From Deltaproteobacteria bacterium (lineage in GTDB: Bacteria; Myxococcota_A; UBA9160; UBA4427): a stretch of 47,993 nt of DNA. Under the pieces are notes generated by a model. The model was given only the letters and a program-made list of their open reading frames with translations, was not told the origin of the DNA and did not search any database. The stretch lies in assembly GCA_019310385.1 (NCBI GenBank), contig JAFDEK010000030.1, positions 1-47,993 on the forward strand, read 5' to 3'. Each line of letters opens with the position of its first letter. The first letter of the stretch is position 1. The position numbers and the translations under genes are program-made. Shown here piece by piece: positions 30,047 through 39,381 of this stretch.

Positions 30047-30913
30047 TTGACTGAGACCTCCAGGACCTCCACGACGCCCGCCAGCGCGCCGGGCGCCCGC
30101 GCCCCCCTCCGCGCCCGGGCGGAGATCCTGAGCAATCAGGTCGAAAGTGGAGCCAACAGGCGACTCGTCGTGCGCGTGCCGGACTGGCCCGGATCGGGGC
30201 CGGGGCAGTTCCTCATGCTGAGCCCGGGCGCCCTCAGCGCTGTTTCGCGCACGGATCCCCTGCTGCCCAGGCCCATGGCGATCTACCGCGAGCGGGCCGG
30301 CTCCGGGAGTAGCGAGGTCGAGGTGCTCTACAAGGTCAGCGGACGCGGTACCTCCCTGTTGGCCGAGGCGGAGCCGGGACAGCTGCTGAGCGTGGTCGGT
30401 CCCCTGGGATGCGGCTTCTCCGAGCTCGCATCGGGTGCGCGCGCCATCCTGGTGGGAGGCGGCACGGGCATCGCCTCGCTCTACGGCCTGGCCGCCGCCG
30501 CGCTCGGCCGGGGTGCGCGGGTGAGCGTGCTGCTCGGCGCCCGCAGCGCCGGGGAGCTCATGGCCGAAGCGGACTTCTGCGAGCTGGGCGTCGATCTGCA
30601 GGTGGCGACCGAGGATGGAAGCGGGGGGCACCGGGGTCTCGTGACCGAGCTGCTCGAAGCGCTCCTCGACGGGGAGAGCGGCGCCCCGCCGACCGTCTTC
30701 GCGTGCGGTCCCACCCCCATGATGCGTCGCTGCGCCGAGATCGCCGAGGCGCGCTCCCTGTCCTGCGTGGTCTCGCTGGAGAACCGCATGGCCTGCGGCT
30801 TCGGCGTCTGCCTCGGCTGTGCGGTTCCCGTCGCGGCTGGGGGCTACGGCCTGGTGTGCCGGGAGGGGCCCGTCTTCGACGCCGGCGACGTGGTCTGGGA
30901 GGGGCTTCCGTGA
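30047..30913 (+). CDS. pyrK: Dihydroorotate dehydrogenase B electron transfer subunit
   Basis: PyrK passes electrons from PyrD to NAD+ through FAD and a [2Fe-2S] cluster. The 288-residue protein has the flavin-binding PRPMAIYR motif, GGGTGIASLYGLA for NAD(P), and FACGPTPMMRRCAEIA. The cluster motif CGFGVCLGC with a last cysteine in GLVCREGPVF gives spacing C-x4-C-x2-C-x12-C. The start is TTG at 30047, preceded by GGAGAGCAAGG. The GTG of pyrD overlaps its stop by 4 bp, so the two subunits are coupled, as expected for the class 1B heterotetramer. Confidence 0.95.
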   Translation: MTETSRTSTTPASAPGARAPLRARAEILSNQVESGANRRLVVRVPDWPGSGPGQFLMLSPGALSAVSRTDPLLPRPMAIYRERAGSGSSEVEVLYKVSGRGTSLLAEAEPGQLLSVVGPLGCGFSELASGARAILVGGGTGIASLYGLAAAALGRGARVSVLLGARSAGELMAEADFCELGVDLQVATEDGSGGHRGLVTELLEALLDGESGAPPTVFACGPTPMMRRCAEIAEARSLSCVVSLENRMACGFGVCLGCAVPVAAGGYGLVCREGPVFDAGDVVWEGLP

Positions 30914-31839
30914 GCGCGCGGGGAGTCGACACGAGCACCAACCTGGGAGGCATTGCGCTGCGCAATCCCGTCCTCGCGGCTTCGGGGACCTTTGGCTACG
31001 GGAGCGAGTTCGCGCCCTTCATCGACTTGCGCGAGATCGGCGGATTCGTGGCAAAGAGCCTGACCCTCGAGCCGCGCTTCGGGAATCCGCCTCCCCGCAT
31101 CGCCGAGGTCGCTTCGGGGATGCTCAATGCCATCAGCCTCGAGAACGTGGGTGTGCGGGCCTTTGTCGAGGAGAAGCTCCCGCTGATTCCGGAAGGCGTC
31201 ACCGTAATTGCCAGCGCCTTCGGGACCGAGATGGGGGAGTACGCCGAGGTCGCGAGGCGTCTTTCCGAGTCGCCTCGGGTCGCGGGTCTCGAGATCAACG
31301 CCTCGTGTCCACACGTGAAGAGCGGGGGGATCGAGTTCGGACAGAGCCCCGAGGTTCTCGCGGAGCTGGTGCGCAGCGTTCGGGAGGCCACGAAGCTCCC
31401 GCTGCTCGTGAAGCTGTCGCCCAACGTCACGAGCATCGCCGATATGGCGCGGGTGTGTGAGGCCGAAGGAGCCGACGGCGTCTCCCTCATCAACGCGGTC
31501 CAGGCCATGGACGTCGACATCGAGACTCGCCGGCCCCTGCTCAAGAACGTCCTCGGCGGATTCTCGGGGCCCGCCATCCGCCCCATCGCACTGCGCATGG
31601 TGTGGCAGGTGAGCCAGGCGGTTTCGATTCCCATCTGTGGGATCGGGGGCATTCTCGACGCCGAGGACGCGGTGAAGTTCTTGCTCTGCGGTGCCTCGGC
31701 GGTGCAGGTGGGGACCGCGAACTACCTGAATCCAAAGGCAACCGTGGAGGTGGCTGCCGGGATCGCGGCCTACGCTGAGCGCTGCGGGCTGGCGCGGGTC
31801 TCGGAGCTGATCGGCGCCCTGGAGCTGCCCGGGAGCTGA
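30910..31839 (+). CDS. pyrD: Dihydroorotate dehydrogenase, class 1B catalytic subunit
   Basis: A 309-residue FMN enzyme oxidising dihydroorotate in pyrimidine synthesis. Class 1 features: the catalytic cysteine in NASCPHVKSGG, the ASGTFGYG start of the barrel, SLTLEPRFGNPPPRI, NAISLENVGV, LLVKLSPNVT, and the phosphate site ICGIGGILDAEDAVKFLLCG. The cysteine and the adjacent pyrK mark type 1B (NAD-dependent) rather than the membrane quinone-linked class 2. GTG start at 30910, overlapping pyrK. Confidence 0.97.
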   Translation: MSARGVDTSTNLGGIALRNPVLAASGTFGYGSEFAPFIDLREIGGFVAKSLTLEPRFGNPPPRIAEVASGMLNAISLENVGVRAFVEEKLPLIPEGVTVIASAFGTEMGEYAEVARRLSESPRVAGLEINASCPHVKSGGIEFGQSPEVLAELVRSVREATKLPLLVKLSPNVTSIADMARVCEAEGADGVSLINAVQAMDVDIETRRPLLKNVLGGFSGPAIRPIALRMVWQVSQAVSIPICGIGGILDAEDAVKFLLCGASAVQVGTANYLNPKATVEVAAGIAAYAERCGLARVSELIGALELPGS

Positions 31840-31964
31840 GCCTTCATCCTGCTTCGGTCCGGCTCGAAGGCGAAAAACCCCGGGGGACACCGCCTCGTTC
31901 GGGCGACCGGGGGGGTGGCCGGTGGGCTCGCAGGGGGGTGATCCACGGGCCCGGAAAGCGCCGC

Positions 31965-31993
31965 TTTTTTCTTTCGAGGGGCGGTGTTACAAT
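31965..31993 (+). promoter_or_regulatory. Candidate promoter of the rimP-nusA-infB operon
   Basis: TACAAT at 31988-31993 is a good -10 hexamer. The 17-bp upstream position (31965-31970) reads TTTTTT, a poor -35 match, so this rests mainly on the -10 and on its place ahead of the structured leader. Confidence 0.4.
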
Positions 31994-32052
31994 GCCGCTT
32001 CTTCTCCTCACAGGGCATCGCACTGTGGGGCTCGCAAAGCGGGTCGCAGTGG

Positions 32053-32090
32053 GCTCTTGCGCCTCGGGGGATTCGAGGCGCGGCAAGAGC
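32053..32090 (+). promoter_or_regulatory. Leader hairpin upstream of the rimP terminator
   Basis: GCTCTTGC (32053-32060) pairs with GCAAGAGC (32083-32090), and GCCTCG with CGAGGC inside, leaving a 3-nt bulge and a 7-nt loop. The 14 base pairs would be stable in RNA. It lies 27 nt before the terminator hairpin. Confidence 0.65.
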
Positions 32091-32116
32091 GCGGCAAGAC
32101 TGGTGTGGGAGTGGAG

Positions 32117-32143
32117 AAAGTGGACGCGTGTCCGCTTTTTTTT
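32117..32143 (+). terminator. Intrinsic terminator / attenuator just before rimP
   Basis: AGTGGAC (32119-32125), loop GCGT, GTCCGCT (32130-32136, one G-T pair) and eight consecutive T form a textbook terminator. A-T pairing can extend the stem base. It ends 14 nt before the rimP GTG, so transcripts must read through it to express the operon. Confidence 0.75.
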
Positions 32144-32157
32144 GTATCGAGGGTCCT

Positions 32158-32664
32158 GTGTACGGTGACATTCCGGAAAAGCTGCGAGCGTTGATCGAGC
32201 CGGTGGTCGAGGACCACGGGTGCGAGCTCGTGGACGTCGAGGTCAAGACCGGCGGCGGACTGCTGCGCATTACGCTGGACAGCGCGGCCGGCGATGGCCG
32301 CGTTCCCATCGATCGTTGCGAGGCCGTGTCGCGGGAGCTCGAGGTACAGCTCGATGCCAGCGAAGTCGTTTTGGGCAGCTACCGGTTGGAGGTCTCTTCG
32401 CCCGGCCTCGACCGGATTCTGGCGCGCGAGAAGGATTTTGCGGCGGCGTGTGGTAGAGAAGTGAAGCTGCATACGCGACACGCCCTCGAAGGACGGCGTC
32501 GCTTTCGGGGGAAGCTCCTGCGCTTCGAGAATGGTGTCGTCCGACTCCGTGTCGACGGAGAGGACGTGGATGTCGCCTTCGAAGAAGTAGAGAAAGCGAA
32601 CGCGTTGTATGAATTCAGTCGCAAAGACTTCGCCGGAGAAAGCTCCGGTCGTGCGTCGAAGTGA
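32158..32664 (+). CDS. rimP: Ribosome maturation factor RimP
   Basis: A 168-residue 30S assembly factor. Family features: IPEKLRALIEPVVEDHGCEL at the start, LLRITLDS, VPIDRCEAVSRELE, YRLEVSSPGLDRIL and a C-terminal SH3-like domain with GKLLRFENGVVRLRV. The GTG at 32158 follows TCGAGGG and matches the conserved N-terminus. The frame stays open upstream into the leader, but that stretch is RNA structure rather than protein. First gene of the nusA-infB cluster, 15 bp before nusA. Confidence 0.95.
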   Translation: MYGDIPEKLRALIEPVVEDHGCELVDVEVKTGGGLLRITLDSAAGDGRVPIDRCEAVSRELEVQLDASEVVLGSYRLEVSSPGLDRILAREKDFAAACGREVKLHTRHALEGRRRFRGKLLRFENGVVRLRVDGEDVDVAFEEVEKANALYEFSRKDFAGESSGRASK

Positions 32665-32679
32665 TTGGGTGGAGTCCTG

Positions 32680-34236
32680 ATGCTCGGTCCGAACCTGAAA
32701 AGAGAAATCGACCAGATCGCCAAGGATAAGGGCATCTCCTCCGATGAAATCATCGGAGCCCTTGAGGAGGCGATGCGCCAGGCCGCTCGCAAGCGGCACG
32801 GCCAGGAGAAGGAAATCGAGGCCCGGTACAACGACGAGCTCGGCGAGATCGAGCTCTTCGAGTTCCGCGAGGTCGTCGAGGAGATCACCGATCCCTCCAC
32901 CCAGATCGTCATCGAAGTCGCGCAAGCGGACTACGATCCCGACGCGGAGGTGGGGGACGAGATCGGCGTCAAGATGGACACCTCGGACTTCGGCCGCATC
33001 CTCGCCCAGGCGGCGAAGCAGGTCATCATCCAGCGGATTCGCGACGCCGAGCGCGACAACACCTACGACGAGTACGCCGACCGCAAGGGCGAGGTCGTCA
33101 ACGGCATCGTCCGGCGCTACGAGAAGGGTGCGCTGATCATCGACCTGGGCCGAGCCGAGGCCATTCTCCCCGCCAAGGAACAGGTGCCCCGGGAAAACTA
33201 CCGGCCGGGCGACCGGGTGCGCGCCTATGTGCTCGACGTCACCAAGGCCACCAAGGGGCCGCAGATCATTCTCTCGCGGGCGTCCATCGAGTTCCTGACG
33301 AAGATCTTCGAGCAGGAAGTCCCCGAGATGTACGAGAAGATCGTCACCATCGAATCCGCGGCTCGTGAGCCCGGCGGTCGTTCGAAGATCGCGGTGTCCT
33401 CCCGGGATAGCGACGTCGATCCCGTCGGCGCCTGCGTGGGAATGAAGGGCAGCCGAGTCCAGGCCGTGGTTCAGGAGCTGCGCGGCGAGCGCATCGACAT
33501 CGTGCCCTGGAGCCCGGACGCGGCCCGCTACGTGTGCAGCGCGCTGTCGCCGGCCCAGGTCTCCAAGGTGATCATCGACGAGACGAACAAGTCGATGGAC
33601 GTCATCGTTCCCGATGACCAGCTCTCCCTCGCCATCGGTCGCAGGGGCCAGAACGTGCGCCTCGCGGTGCAGCTGACGGGCTGGCGCATCGACATCAAGA
33701 GCGAGTCGAAGATGCGCGAGGTCGCACGCTGGCTTTCCGAGGCCGTGTCGGCGGTGGAGACGTGCGGGGATCCCGAAGCCGAGCTGCTGCTGCAGCAGGG
33801 CGTGACCTCCCTCGAGGATCTGGCGGAGTGTCCGGACGATCTCCTGGTCTCGCTGCCCGGCATCGACGAGGCGGGATCTGCCCTGATCAAGTCCCGGGCG
33901 CTGGAGCTCGCCGTGCGAAAGCGCGAGGAAGAAGAGGAGCAGGCTCGCGTCGAGGCCGAGGAGGCCGCGGCTGCGGCCGCTGCCGCTGCCGCGGGCGAAG
34001 GCGAGACCGCCGCAGGTGAGACCGTCGAAGGCGAGGCGGGCGGTAGTGAGACTGCCGAAAGTGAGACCGCCGCAGGTGAGACGGGCGATGGTGAGACGGG
34101 CGAAGTGGTGACGGTCGAAGGCGAAGCCGCCGAGGGCGAGGCCACGGCCGAGGGTGAAGATGTGACGTTGGGCGCCTCTGGTGGAAGCGCCGACGAGTCT
34201 ACGGCGGAGGCAGCGGACAGGTCCGCGCAGAGCTGA
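32680..34236 (+). CDS. nusA: Transcription termination/antitermination factor NusA
   Basis: A 518-residue RNA polymerase-binding protein. The N-terminal domain ([20 protein letters not shown]) is followed by an S1 domain ([20 protein letters not shown]), two KH domains ([38 protein letters not shown]) and a helix-hairpin-helix end ([21 protein letters not shown]). The last ~110 residues are an acidic, low-complexity tail encoded by ten 15-bp repeats. I chose the ATG at 32680, with GGAG 6 nt upstream, over an in-frame TTG at 32665. NusA itself often controls read-through of its own operon leader, and such a leader is present here. The ylxR gene common between nusA and infB is missing. Confidence 0.96.
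   Translation: MLGPNLKREIDQIAKDKGISSDEIIGALEEAMRQAARKRHGQEKEIEARYNDELGEIELFEFREVVEEITDPSTQIVIEVAQADYDPDAEVGDEIGVKMDTSDFGRILAQAAKQVIIQRIRDAERDNTYDEYADRKGEVVNGIVRRYEKGALIIDLGRAEAILPAKEQVPRENYRPGDRVRAYVLDVTKATKGPQIILSRASIEFLTKIFEQEVPEMYEKIVTIESAAREPGGRSKIAVSSRDSDVDPVGACVGMKGSRVQAVVQELRGERIDIVPWSPDAARYVCSALSPAQVSKVIIDETNKSMDVIVPDDQLSLAIGRRGQNVRLAVQLTGWRIDIKSESKMREVARWLSEAVSAVETCGDPEAELLLQQGVTSLEDLAECPDDLLVSLPGIDEAGSALIKSRALELAVRKREEEEEQARVEAEEAAAAAAAAAAGEGETAAGETVEGEAGGSETAESETAAGETGDGETGEVVTVEGEAAEGEATAEGEDVTLGASGGSADESTAEAADRSAQS
34000..34149. repeat. Ten tandem 15-bp units in the nusA tail
   Basis: Degenerate 15-bp units of the form GGxGAGxCxGxCGxx run from 34000 to 34149. They encode pentapeptides such as [20 protein letters not shown] and GETGE. 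The period is exact and stays in frame. Confidence 0.88.
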
Positions 34237-34316
34237 GGCGCCTTCGAGAGCGTTGCGCCCTGAGCGCAGCACTGGCGAAGCATGGCGAATATAGAGCGGG
34301 TGGCGACTTAGAACGA

Positions 34317-36812
34317 ATGGCAAAGATCAGAGCGTACAAGCTCGCGGAAGAGTTCGGGATCGAGAAGAACGAGTTCGTCGAGAAGGCGAAGGCCCTCGGT
34401 TTCGAGCTCAAGAGCGCGATGGCGGCTCTAACCGAGGAGGTCGCCGAGGACCTCCGGGTCAAGCTTGGCGGCGGCGTCGCCGCCAAGAAGGCCGAGATGG
34501 TCGAGGAGCGCGTCCAGCGTCGGGGCGGCGGTTCGGTCATCCGCCGCCGCAAGCGGGCCACGCCCGAGCCGGCTCCCAGCGAGGAGGCGGCCGAGCCCGA
34601 ACTCGTTGCGGCGCCCGTCGACGTGGCTACCGCCGAGTCCGCGGCCGTTGCGGAGGAGGCGCCGTCTCTTCCGGAGGGTCCCGCCGTCGCCGCGGAGGAG
34701 GGGGGCGGTGCGCCCGATTCGGCTGCCGAAGCCGTTGCCGCCGAGGGGCCGGAGGGCGCCGCGGCCGAGACCGCCGGCGAAGAGCGCGGCCGCGTCGCCG
34801 CACGCAAGGATTCGGCGAAGGCGGAGGCACCCCAGACGCCGCAGCAGCCGGATCGCAAGGGCAAGCAGCGCAAGCGCGTTCGCGAGGTGGTGAACCTCAA
34901 GGAGCAGGAGCAGTTCGGTCGCCAGATCACGGGCCGCACCGGCACCACGCGGCGCACCACGGTCGTGCCCACGCGCGCCATGGCCAACCCGCGTTCGCGT
35001 CGGCGCGACGCGCCGGCCGCGAAGCCGGCGCCGGTGGCAGCAGCGGAGCAGAGTCGCGTGATTCGTGTCCCGGGCGAGATCAGTGTGGGCGAGCTGGCGA
35101 AGCTGCTCGGGGCCAAGGCCCCGATCGTTCAGGGAAAGCTCATGGCCCTGGGCATCATGGTCTCCGTCAACCATCGCGTCGATGTCGAGACCTGCCGCAA
35201 GGTGGCCAGCGAGATGGGCTACGAGGTCCAGGACACGGGATTCAAGGAAGAGGAGCTGCTCGAGATCCCCGTCGCGGGTGAGGGCGCCGACTCCGGGACC
35301 CTCGCGCTCCGGCCGCCCGTGGTCACCGTCATGGGCCACGTGGACCACGGCAAGACCTCCCTGCTGGACGCGATCCGCAAGACCAAGGTCACCGAGGGCG
35401 AGGCGGGCGGTATCACCCAGCACATCGGCGCCTACCAGGTTCGCATCGGAGACACGCGGCTCACCTTCATCGACACCCCGGGCCACGCTGCCTTCACCCA
35501 CATGCGTGCGCGCGGCGCTCAGGTGACCGATGTCGTGGTGCTGGTGGTGGCGGCCAACGACGGGGTGATGCCCCAGACGGTCGAAGCCATCGAGCACGCC
35601 CAGGCGGCGGGATGTCCCATCCTGGTGGCGATCAACAAGTGCGATCTCCCCGAGGCCGATTCCAAGGTCACCCGCCAGCGGCTCATGGAGCACAACCTCG
35701 TTCCCGAGGACTTCGGGGGCGACGTGATCTGCGTGAACGTATCGGCGGTGACGGGGGAAGGCATCGAGCAGCTGCTCGAGATGCTCTCGCTCCAGGCCGA
35801 GGTGCTCGAGCTGAACGCCGATGCCGAGCGCCGGGCCCGAGGCGTCGTGCTCGAAGCCCGGCTGGACAAGGGGCGGGGCCCGGTGGCCACGATCCTCGTG
35901 CAGGACGGCACCCTGCGCCAGGGCGACGTACTGGTCGTCGGCACGGAGTCGGGTCGCGTGCGGATGATGGAGGACAGTGACGGCCGGCGGATCAAGGAGG
36001 CCGGTCCTTCCTTCCCCGTGCAGGTGGTGGGACTCTCGGGTGTGCCCGCCGCGGGTGCCTCGGTGCATGCCGTGGAGAGCGAGAAGGCAGCGAAGCAGAT
36101 CGTCCAGCACCGGGAAGACCAGGAGCGCGGCAAGCCCAGCAAGGCCGCACCCAAGCTCACCCTCGAGGACTTCCTCGCGCGCAGCGAGGGGGATGAGGCC
36201 AAGGAGCTCAAGGTGGTCCTCAAGGCCGACGTGGGAGGCACCTGCGAGGTCGTGCGCGAGTCCCTCCAAAAGCTGTCGACCGATGAGGTCACGCTCACGG
36301 TGCTCTCGGCCGGGGTCGGCGCGATCAGCGAGAACGACGTCATGTTGGCCAGCGCGAGCGACGCCATCGTGATCGGCTTCCACGTGCGACCCGACCCGGC
36401 GGCGCGCCGCATCGCCGACGATCAGGGCATCGAAATCCGCAGCTATCAGGTCATCATGGATCTGCTGGACAACGTGAAGTCCGCCATGGCGGGTCTGCTC
36501 CCGCCGACCGTCGAGGAGCATTTCATGGGGCGCGCGGAGATTCGCGAGCTCTTCGTGATTCCGCGGGTGGGGACCATCGCGGGCTGCTCGGTAAGCGAAG
36601 GGAAGATCCGCCGCAACGCCCACTGCCGGCTGGTGCGCGACGGCGTACAGGTCTACCAGGGCAAAGTCGGCTCCCTCAAGCGCTTCAAAGAAGATGCCGC
36701 CGAGGTGGGCAACGGGTACGAGTGCGGCATCGGTCTCGATTCCTACAACGATGTCAAGATCGGCGACATGATCGAGGCCTTCGAGCTCGAGGAGCGGCCG
36801 GCGACGCTCTGA
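34317..36812 (+). CDS. infB: Translation initiation factor IF-2
   Basis: An 831-residue GTPase that brings initiator tRNA to the ribosome. The N-terminal IF2N helix domain ([19 protein letters not shown]) is followed by a ~200-residue Ala/Glu/Arg-rich linker and a second IF2N segment ([20 protein letters not shown]). The G domain has G1 [13 protein letters not shown]2 [11 protein letters not shown]3 DTPGHAAF and G4 NKCD. Domains II-IV end in [12 protein letters not shown]. Length is normal for an IF-2 with a linker. It lies 80 bp after nusA and 52 bp before the ylxP-like gene. Confidence 0.97.
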   Translation: MAKIRAYKLAEEFGIEKNEFVEKAKALGFELKSAMAALTEEVAEDLRVKLGGGVAAKKAEMVEERVQRRGGGSVIRRRKRATPEPAPSEEAAEPELVAAPVDVATAESAAVAEEAPSLPEGPAVAAEEGGGAPDSAAEAVAAEGPEGAAAETAGEERGRVAARKDSAKAEAPQTPQQPDRKGKQRKRVREVVNLKEQEQFGRQITGRTGTTRRTTVVPTRAMANPRSRRRDAPAAKPAPVAAAEQSRVIRVPGEISVGELAKLLGAKAPIVQGKLMALGIMVSVNHRVDVETCRKVASEMGYEVQDTGFKEEELLEIPVAGEGADSGTLALRPPVVTVMGHVDHGKTSLLDAIRKTKVTEGEAGGITQHIGAYQVRIGDTRLTFIDTPGHAAFTHMRARGAQVTDVVVLVVAANDGVMPQTVEAIEHAQAAGCPILVAINKCDLPEADSKVTRQRLMEHNLVPEDFGGDVICVNVSAVTGEGIEQLLEMLSLQAEVLELNADAERRARGVVLEARLDKGRGPVATILVQDGTLRQGDVLVVGTESGRVRMMEDSDGRRIKEAGPSFPVQVVGLSGVPAAGASVHAVESEKAAKQIVQHREDQERGKPSKAAPKLTLEDFLARSEGDEAKELKVVLKADVGGTCEVVRESLQKLSTDEVTLTVLSAGVGAISENDVMLASASDAIVIGFHVRPDPAARRIADDQGIEIRSYQVIMDLLDNVKSAMAGLLPPTVEEHFMGRAEIRELFVIPRVGTIAGCSVSEGKIRRNAHCRLVRDGVQVYQGKVGSLKRFKEDAAEVGNGYECGIGLDSYNDVKIGDMIEAFELEERPATL

Positions 36813-36864
36813 TTACCCGGGTGGCCAGCAAGCTGTTACAGGCTCCCGGGCCGGGGAAGCGCCG

Positions 36865-37218
36865 ATGATCGTCGGAGCAGCACTGGTCGAAATTCACGTC
36901 CACGGCTCCCAATCCCTGAAGGAGAAGCGGGGGGTGGTGCGCTCGATCCAGCAGCGCGTCCGCAACCGCTTCAACCTGGCGGTGTCCGAAGTGGGAGGGC
37001 AGGGGACCTGGCAGCGCGCGACCCTGGGGCTCGCGGCGGCCGGCGCCGAGGCGGTGCCCGTGAGATCGGTGCTCGATCGGGCCATCGTGTTCATCGAGGA
37101 GCTTCACCTTGCGGAGGTTCTGGGCTCGGACGTCGAGCTACTGACACTTCCCCACGAGAGCTGTCCTGCAGCCGAGGACTTCGAGGCGGCGGACTGGGGT
37201 GAAGAGGAAGAGGAGTGA
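36865..37218 (+). CDS. ylxP: DUF503 (YlxP-like) protein
   Basis: A 117-residue protein matching DUF503: MIVGAALVEIHVHGSQSLKE, KEKRGVVRSIQQRVRNRFNL, and AVSEVGGQGTWQRATLGLAA. Members are routinely encoded between infB and rbfA and are thought to act in ribosome biogenesis, with function not firmly established. The C-terminus is acidic (WGEEEEE). It lies 3 bp before rbfA. Confidence 0.9.
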   Translation: MIVGAALVEIHVHGSQSLKEKRGVVRSIQQRVRNRFNLAVSEVGGQGTWQRATLGLAAAGAEAVPVRSVLDRAIVFIEELHLAEVLGSDVELLTLPHESCPAAEDFEAADWGEEEEE

Positions 37219-37221
37219 GGC

Positions 37222-37578
37222 GTGTCTCTGCGCACGGATCGAATCGGCGAGCAGCTCCGCGCGGAGATCGCCCGGGCGCTGCGTGAGGAAGTGGGGGATC
37301 CGCGGGTGCGCATGGTCACGCTGACCCAGGTCGATGTGGCGCCGGATCTAAGTCACGCGCTCGTCATGTGGAGCGCGCTCGAGGTGGAAGGGGAGTCGGA
37401 TCTCGAAGAGGTGCAAGCGGGTCTGGATTCGTCGGCAGGCTTCCTGCGGAGGGAGCTGGCGCACCGCCTGCCGCTGCGAAGGATGCCGGCACTGCGCTTT
37501 CGCCACGACTCCTCCCTCGAGCTGGGGAGTCGGACCCTCGCGATCCTGAAGGGGATTCGGGATGAGACGGAGACGTAG
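37222..37578 (+). CDS. rbfA: Ribosome-binding factor A
   Basis: A 118-residue 30S maturation and cold-adaptation factor. Typical features: RTDRIGEQLRAEIARALREE, VGDPRVRMVTLTQVDVAPDL, and the KH-like LRRELAHRLPLRRMPALRF end. The start is GTG at 37222. Its last 17 bases overlap the truB start, suggesting coupled translation. Confidence 0.95.
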   Translation: MSLRTDRIGEQLRAEIARALREEVGDPRVRMVTLTQVDVAPDLSHALVMWSALEVEGESDLEEVQAGLDSSAGFLRRELAHRLPLRRMPALRFRHDSSLELGSRTLAILKGIRDETET

Positions 37579-38512
37579 AACAAAGCTCCAGGAGAAGCCG
37601 GGACCGGCAGGCTTTCTGGTGGTCGACAAGCCGCCGGGTGTGACCTCCCACGACGTCGTGGATGCCGCCCGCAAGTGGCTGGGCACCCGTCGGATCGGGC
37701 ACCTGGGTACCTTGGACCCCCAGGCGACGGGGGTGCTGCCCCTGGCCGTGCGCGAAGCCACCAAGCTGATTCCCTTCCTCGACCAGGTCCCCGGGGAGCC
37801 GGTGCTCAAGTCCTACAAGGGCGTGGTGCGCTTCGGGATCGAGACCGACACCCTGGACGCCGAGGGTGCCGTGACCCGGCGTTACGAGGGTGCGCTCCCC
37901 AGCAAGGAGGAGGTCGAGGCGGCACTGGAGGGTTTCCGCGGGGAGATCGAACAGATCCCGCCCATGTACAGCGCCGTGAAAAAGGACGGTGTGCCCCTGC
38001 ATCGCCTGGCCCGCAAGGGCGAAGAGGTAGAGCGCGAGCCGAAGAAGGTGCGCATCCACCGCCTGGAGCTGGCCCGTTACGAGGCGACCGAGAGCGAGCT
38101 CGTCGTGGACTGCTCGCCGGGAACCTATGTCCGCGTGCTCGCGTCCGAGCTCGGAGCGCGTCTCGGCTGCGGGGGACACCTGCTCTGCCTGCGGCGACTG
38201 CGCAGCGGGCCCTTCGATACGAGCCACGCCCTCAGCGCCGAGCAGCTCGAGAAGGAGGCCGCAGAAGGGGTGATCGAATCGCGGCTGATCTCCCCCGCCG
38301 ACGTGATGGGGCTGCCGGTGCTCACTCTCACCGACGATGGTGTGCGCAGGGTGCTCAACGGGGGGGACGTCTCGCCCGGGGCTCGACTGCGCGTATCCCC
38401 GGGGGCTCGGGTTCTCGTTGTGGATTCGAACGAGCGGCTCCTGGCCATCACCGAGCTGCGGGCGGATCGTCGCCTGTGGCCCCTGCGCGTGCTGGCCGTG
38501 GAGAGTCGCTAG
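37562..38512 (+). CDS. truB: tRNA pseudouridine-55 synthase
   Basis: A 316-residue enzyme making pseudouridine in the T-loop of tRNAs. The catalytic aspartate is D52 in GHLGTLDPQATGVLPL. Other family motifs are GFLVVDKPPGVTSHDVV, YKGVVRFGIETDTLD, IPPMYSAVKKDGVPLHRLAR and CSPGTYVRVLASELG. A C-terminal PUA-like segment follows. The ATG at 37562 lies within the rbfA end. Confidence 0.96.
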   Translation: MRRRRRTKLQEKPGPAGFLVVDKPPGVTSHDVVDAARKWLGTRRIGHLGTLDPQATGVLPLAVREATKLIPFLDQVPGEPVLKSYKGVVRFGIETDTLDAEGAVTRRYEGALPSKEEVEAALEGFRGEIEQIPPMYSAVKKDGVPLHRLARKGEEVEREPKKVRIHRLELARYEATESELVVDCSPGTYVRVLASELGARLGCGGHLLCLRRLRSGPFDTSHALSAEQLEKEAAEGVIESRLISPADVMGLPVLTLTDDGVRRVLNGGDVSPGARLRVSPGARVLVVDSNERLLAITELRADRRLWPLRVLAVESR

Positions 38513-38832
38513 GGGTTCCGGGAGCCCATTGCGGCGGCGGGGGCACTCTGTCAGACTCACCGCTCGCCGAAGCTCCCGCGGGCGCTCGGCTTATCCGCGC
38601 ATGTTGCCGGGGTGTTGTCAGGCTGATCAGGGTGATCAGGGTGAGAAGACCCGGGTGACGCCAGGTCGCGAGTGACCGGCGAGGACCTGCAGCGAGAACC
38701 AGCAGGGCAGGCGTGTGCGGCGGCTTCCTTCCGTGCCATAGAACGAATCATAGAACGAATCACAGAACGAATCTGAATCCGCGGAATCAGAACCAACGAA
38801 TCAGGACCAGGGAAAGGTGAAGGGGTAGTGCG
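38513..38832 (+). other. Intergenic region upstream of rpsO with 12-bp tandem repeats
   Basis: These 320 bp have no gene. They hold a tandem TGATCAGGG duplication (about 38623-38642), three exact-register 12-bp units at 38737-38772, and an imperfect palindrome (CTGAATCCGCGGAATCAG, 38773-38790). The region is likely the rpsO promoter and leader. I see no confident -35/-10 pair. Confidence 0.6.
38737..38772. repeat. Three tandem 12-bp units upstream of rpsO
   Basis: CATAGAACGAAT at 38737-38748 and 38749-38760 is followed by CACAGAACGAAT at 38761-38772. The array lies 60 bp before the rpsO start codon. Confidence 0.92.
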
Positions 38833-39099
38833 TTGATTTCCGGCCAGACCAAGCAGCAAGTCTTGAGTGACTACCAGCGCAGCGAAAGCGACACGGGTTC
38901 GCCCGAGGTGCAGATTGCGCTGCTGACCGAGCGAGTCAACGAGCTCTCCGATCACTTCAAGGTTCACAAGAAAGACCATCACTCTCGGCGCGGCCTGCTC
39001 AAGATCGTGAGCCAGCGTCGCCGACTTCTCGACTACCTCAAGCGCAAGGACGTGGAGCGGTACTCCGCCCTCATCGGGCGCCTCGGGCTGCGTCGGTAA
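38833..39099 (+). CDS. rpsO: 30S ribosomal protein S15
   Basis: An 88-residue 16S rRNA-binding protein with the hallmark [20 protein letters not shown], then [20 protein letters not shown] and [12 protein letters not shown]. The start is TTG at 38833, shortly after GGAAAGGTGAAGG. It forms the conserved rpsO-pnp pair. Confidence 0.97.
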   Translation: MISGQTKQQVLSDYQRSESDTGSPEVQIALLTERVNELSDHFKVHKKDHHSRRGLLKIVSQRRRLLDYLKRKDVERYSALIGRLGLRR

Positions 39100-39381
39100 C
39101 GAGAAGAACGAAATCTGCGGCGCTCATGTGGAGCGTCGTGGAAAATGCAAGACTCACACGGGCGGACAGGGGGAACGCCGTGTTGGGATGTGGGAATCGG
39201 CCATGCGCGAAGACCTCGCGCAGGCACACTCCGGGCGCAGCGTCCGACCAGTGGGCCGACCTCTTCGCGCAGCGCTTCGCGCATAGCTGATCCCGCATTC
39301 CGCGCTGTCTCCAGTTCTCCGCCGCCGCCCATTGGTAGCTCCGATTCTCCACCCGGATGATCGGAGAGGAGATACACAGAT

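Larger units (their letters stand above)
31840..32157 (+). other. Leader region of the rimP-nusA-infB operon
   Basis: These 318 bp carry no gene. They hold a TACAAT -10-like element, a 38-nt hairpin (32053-32090), and an intrinsic terminator (32117-32143) ending 14 nt before the rimP start codon. I looked for a tRNA like the metY tRNA in the E. coli counterpart and found none. Confidence 0.7.

Noticed and set aside
31981-32116. Possible tRNA in the rimP leader
   Set aside because: The E. coli counterpart has a tRNA here, but no T-loop GTTCGA sequence, acceptor stem or CCA was found; the pairing fits a simple hairpin.
34428-36623. Open frame of 731 codons on the minus strand
   Set aside because: Antisense to infB, whose GTPase motifs are unmistakable. 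Similar long shadows opposite nusA (32008-34323) and pnp (39154-41421) were rejected for the same reason.
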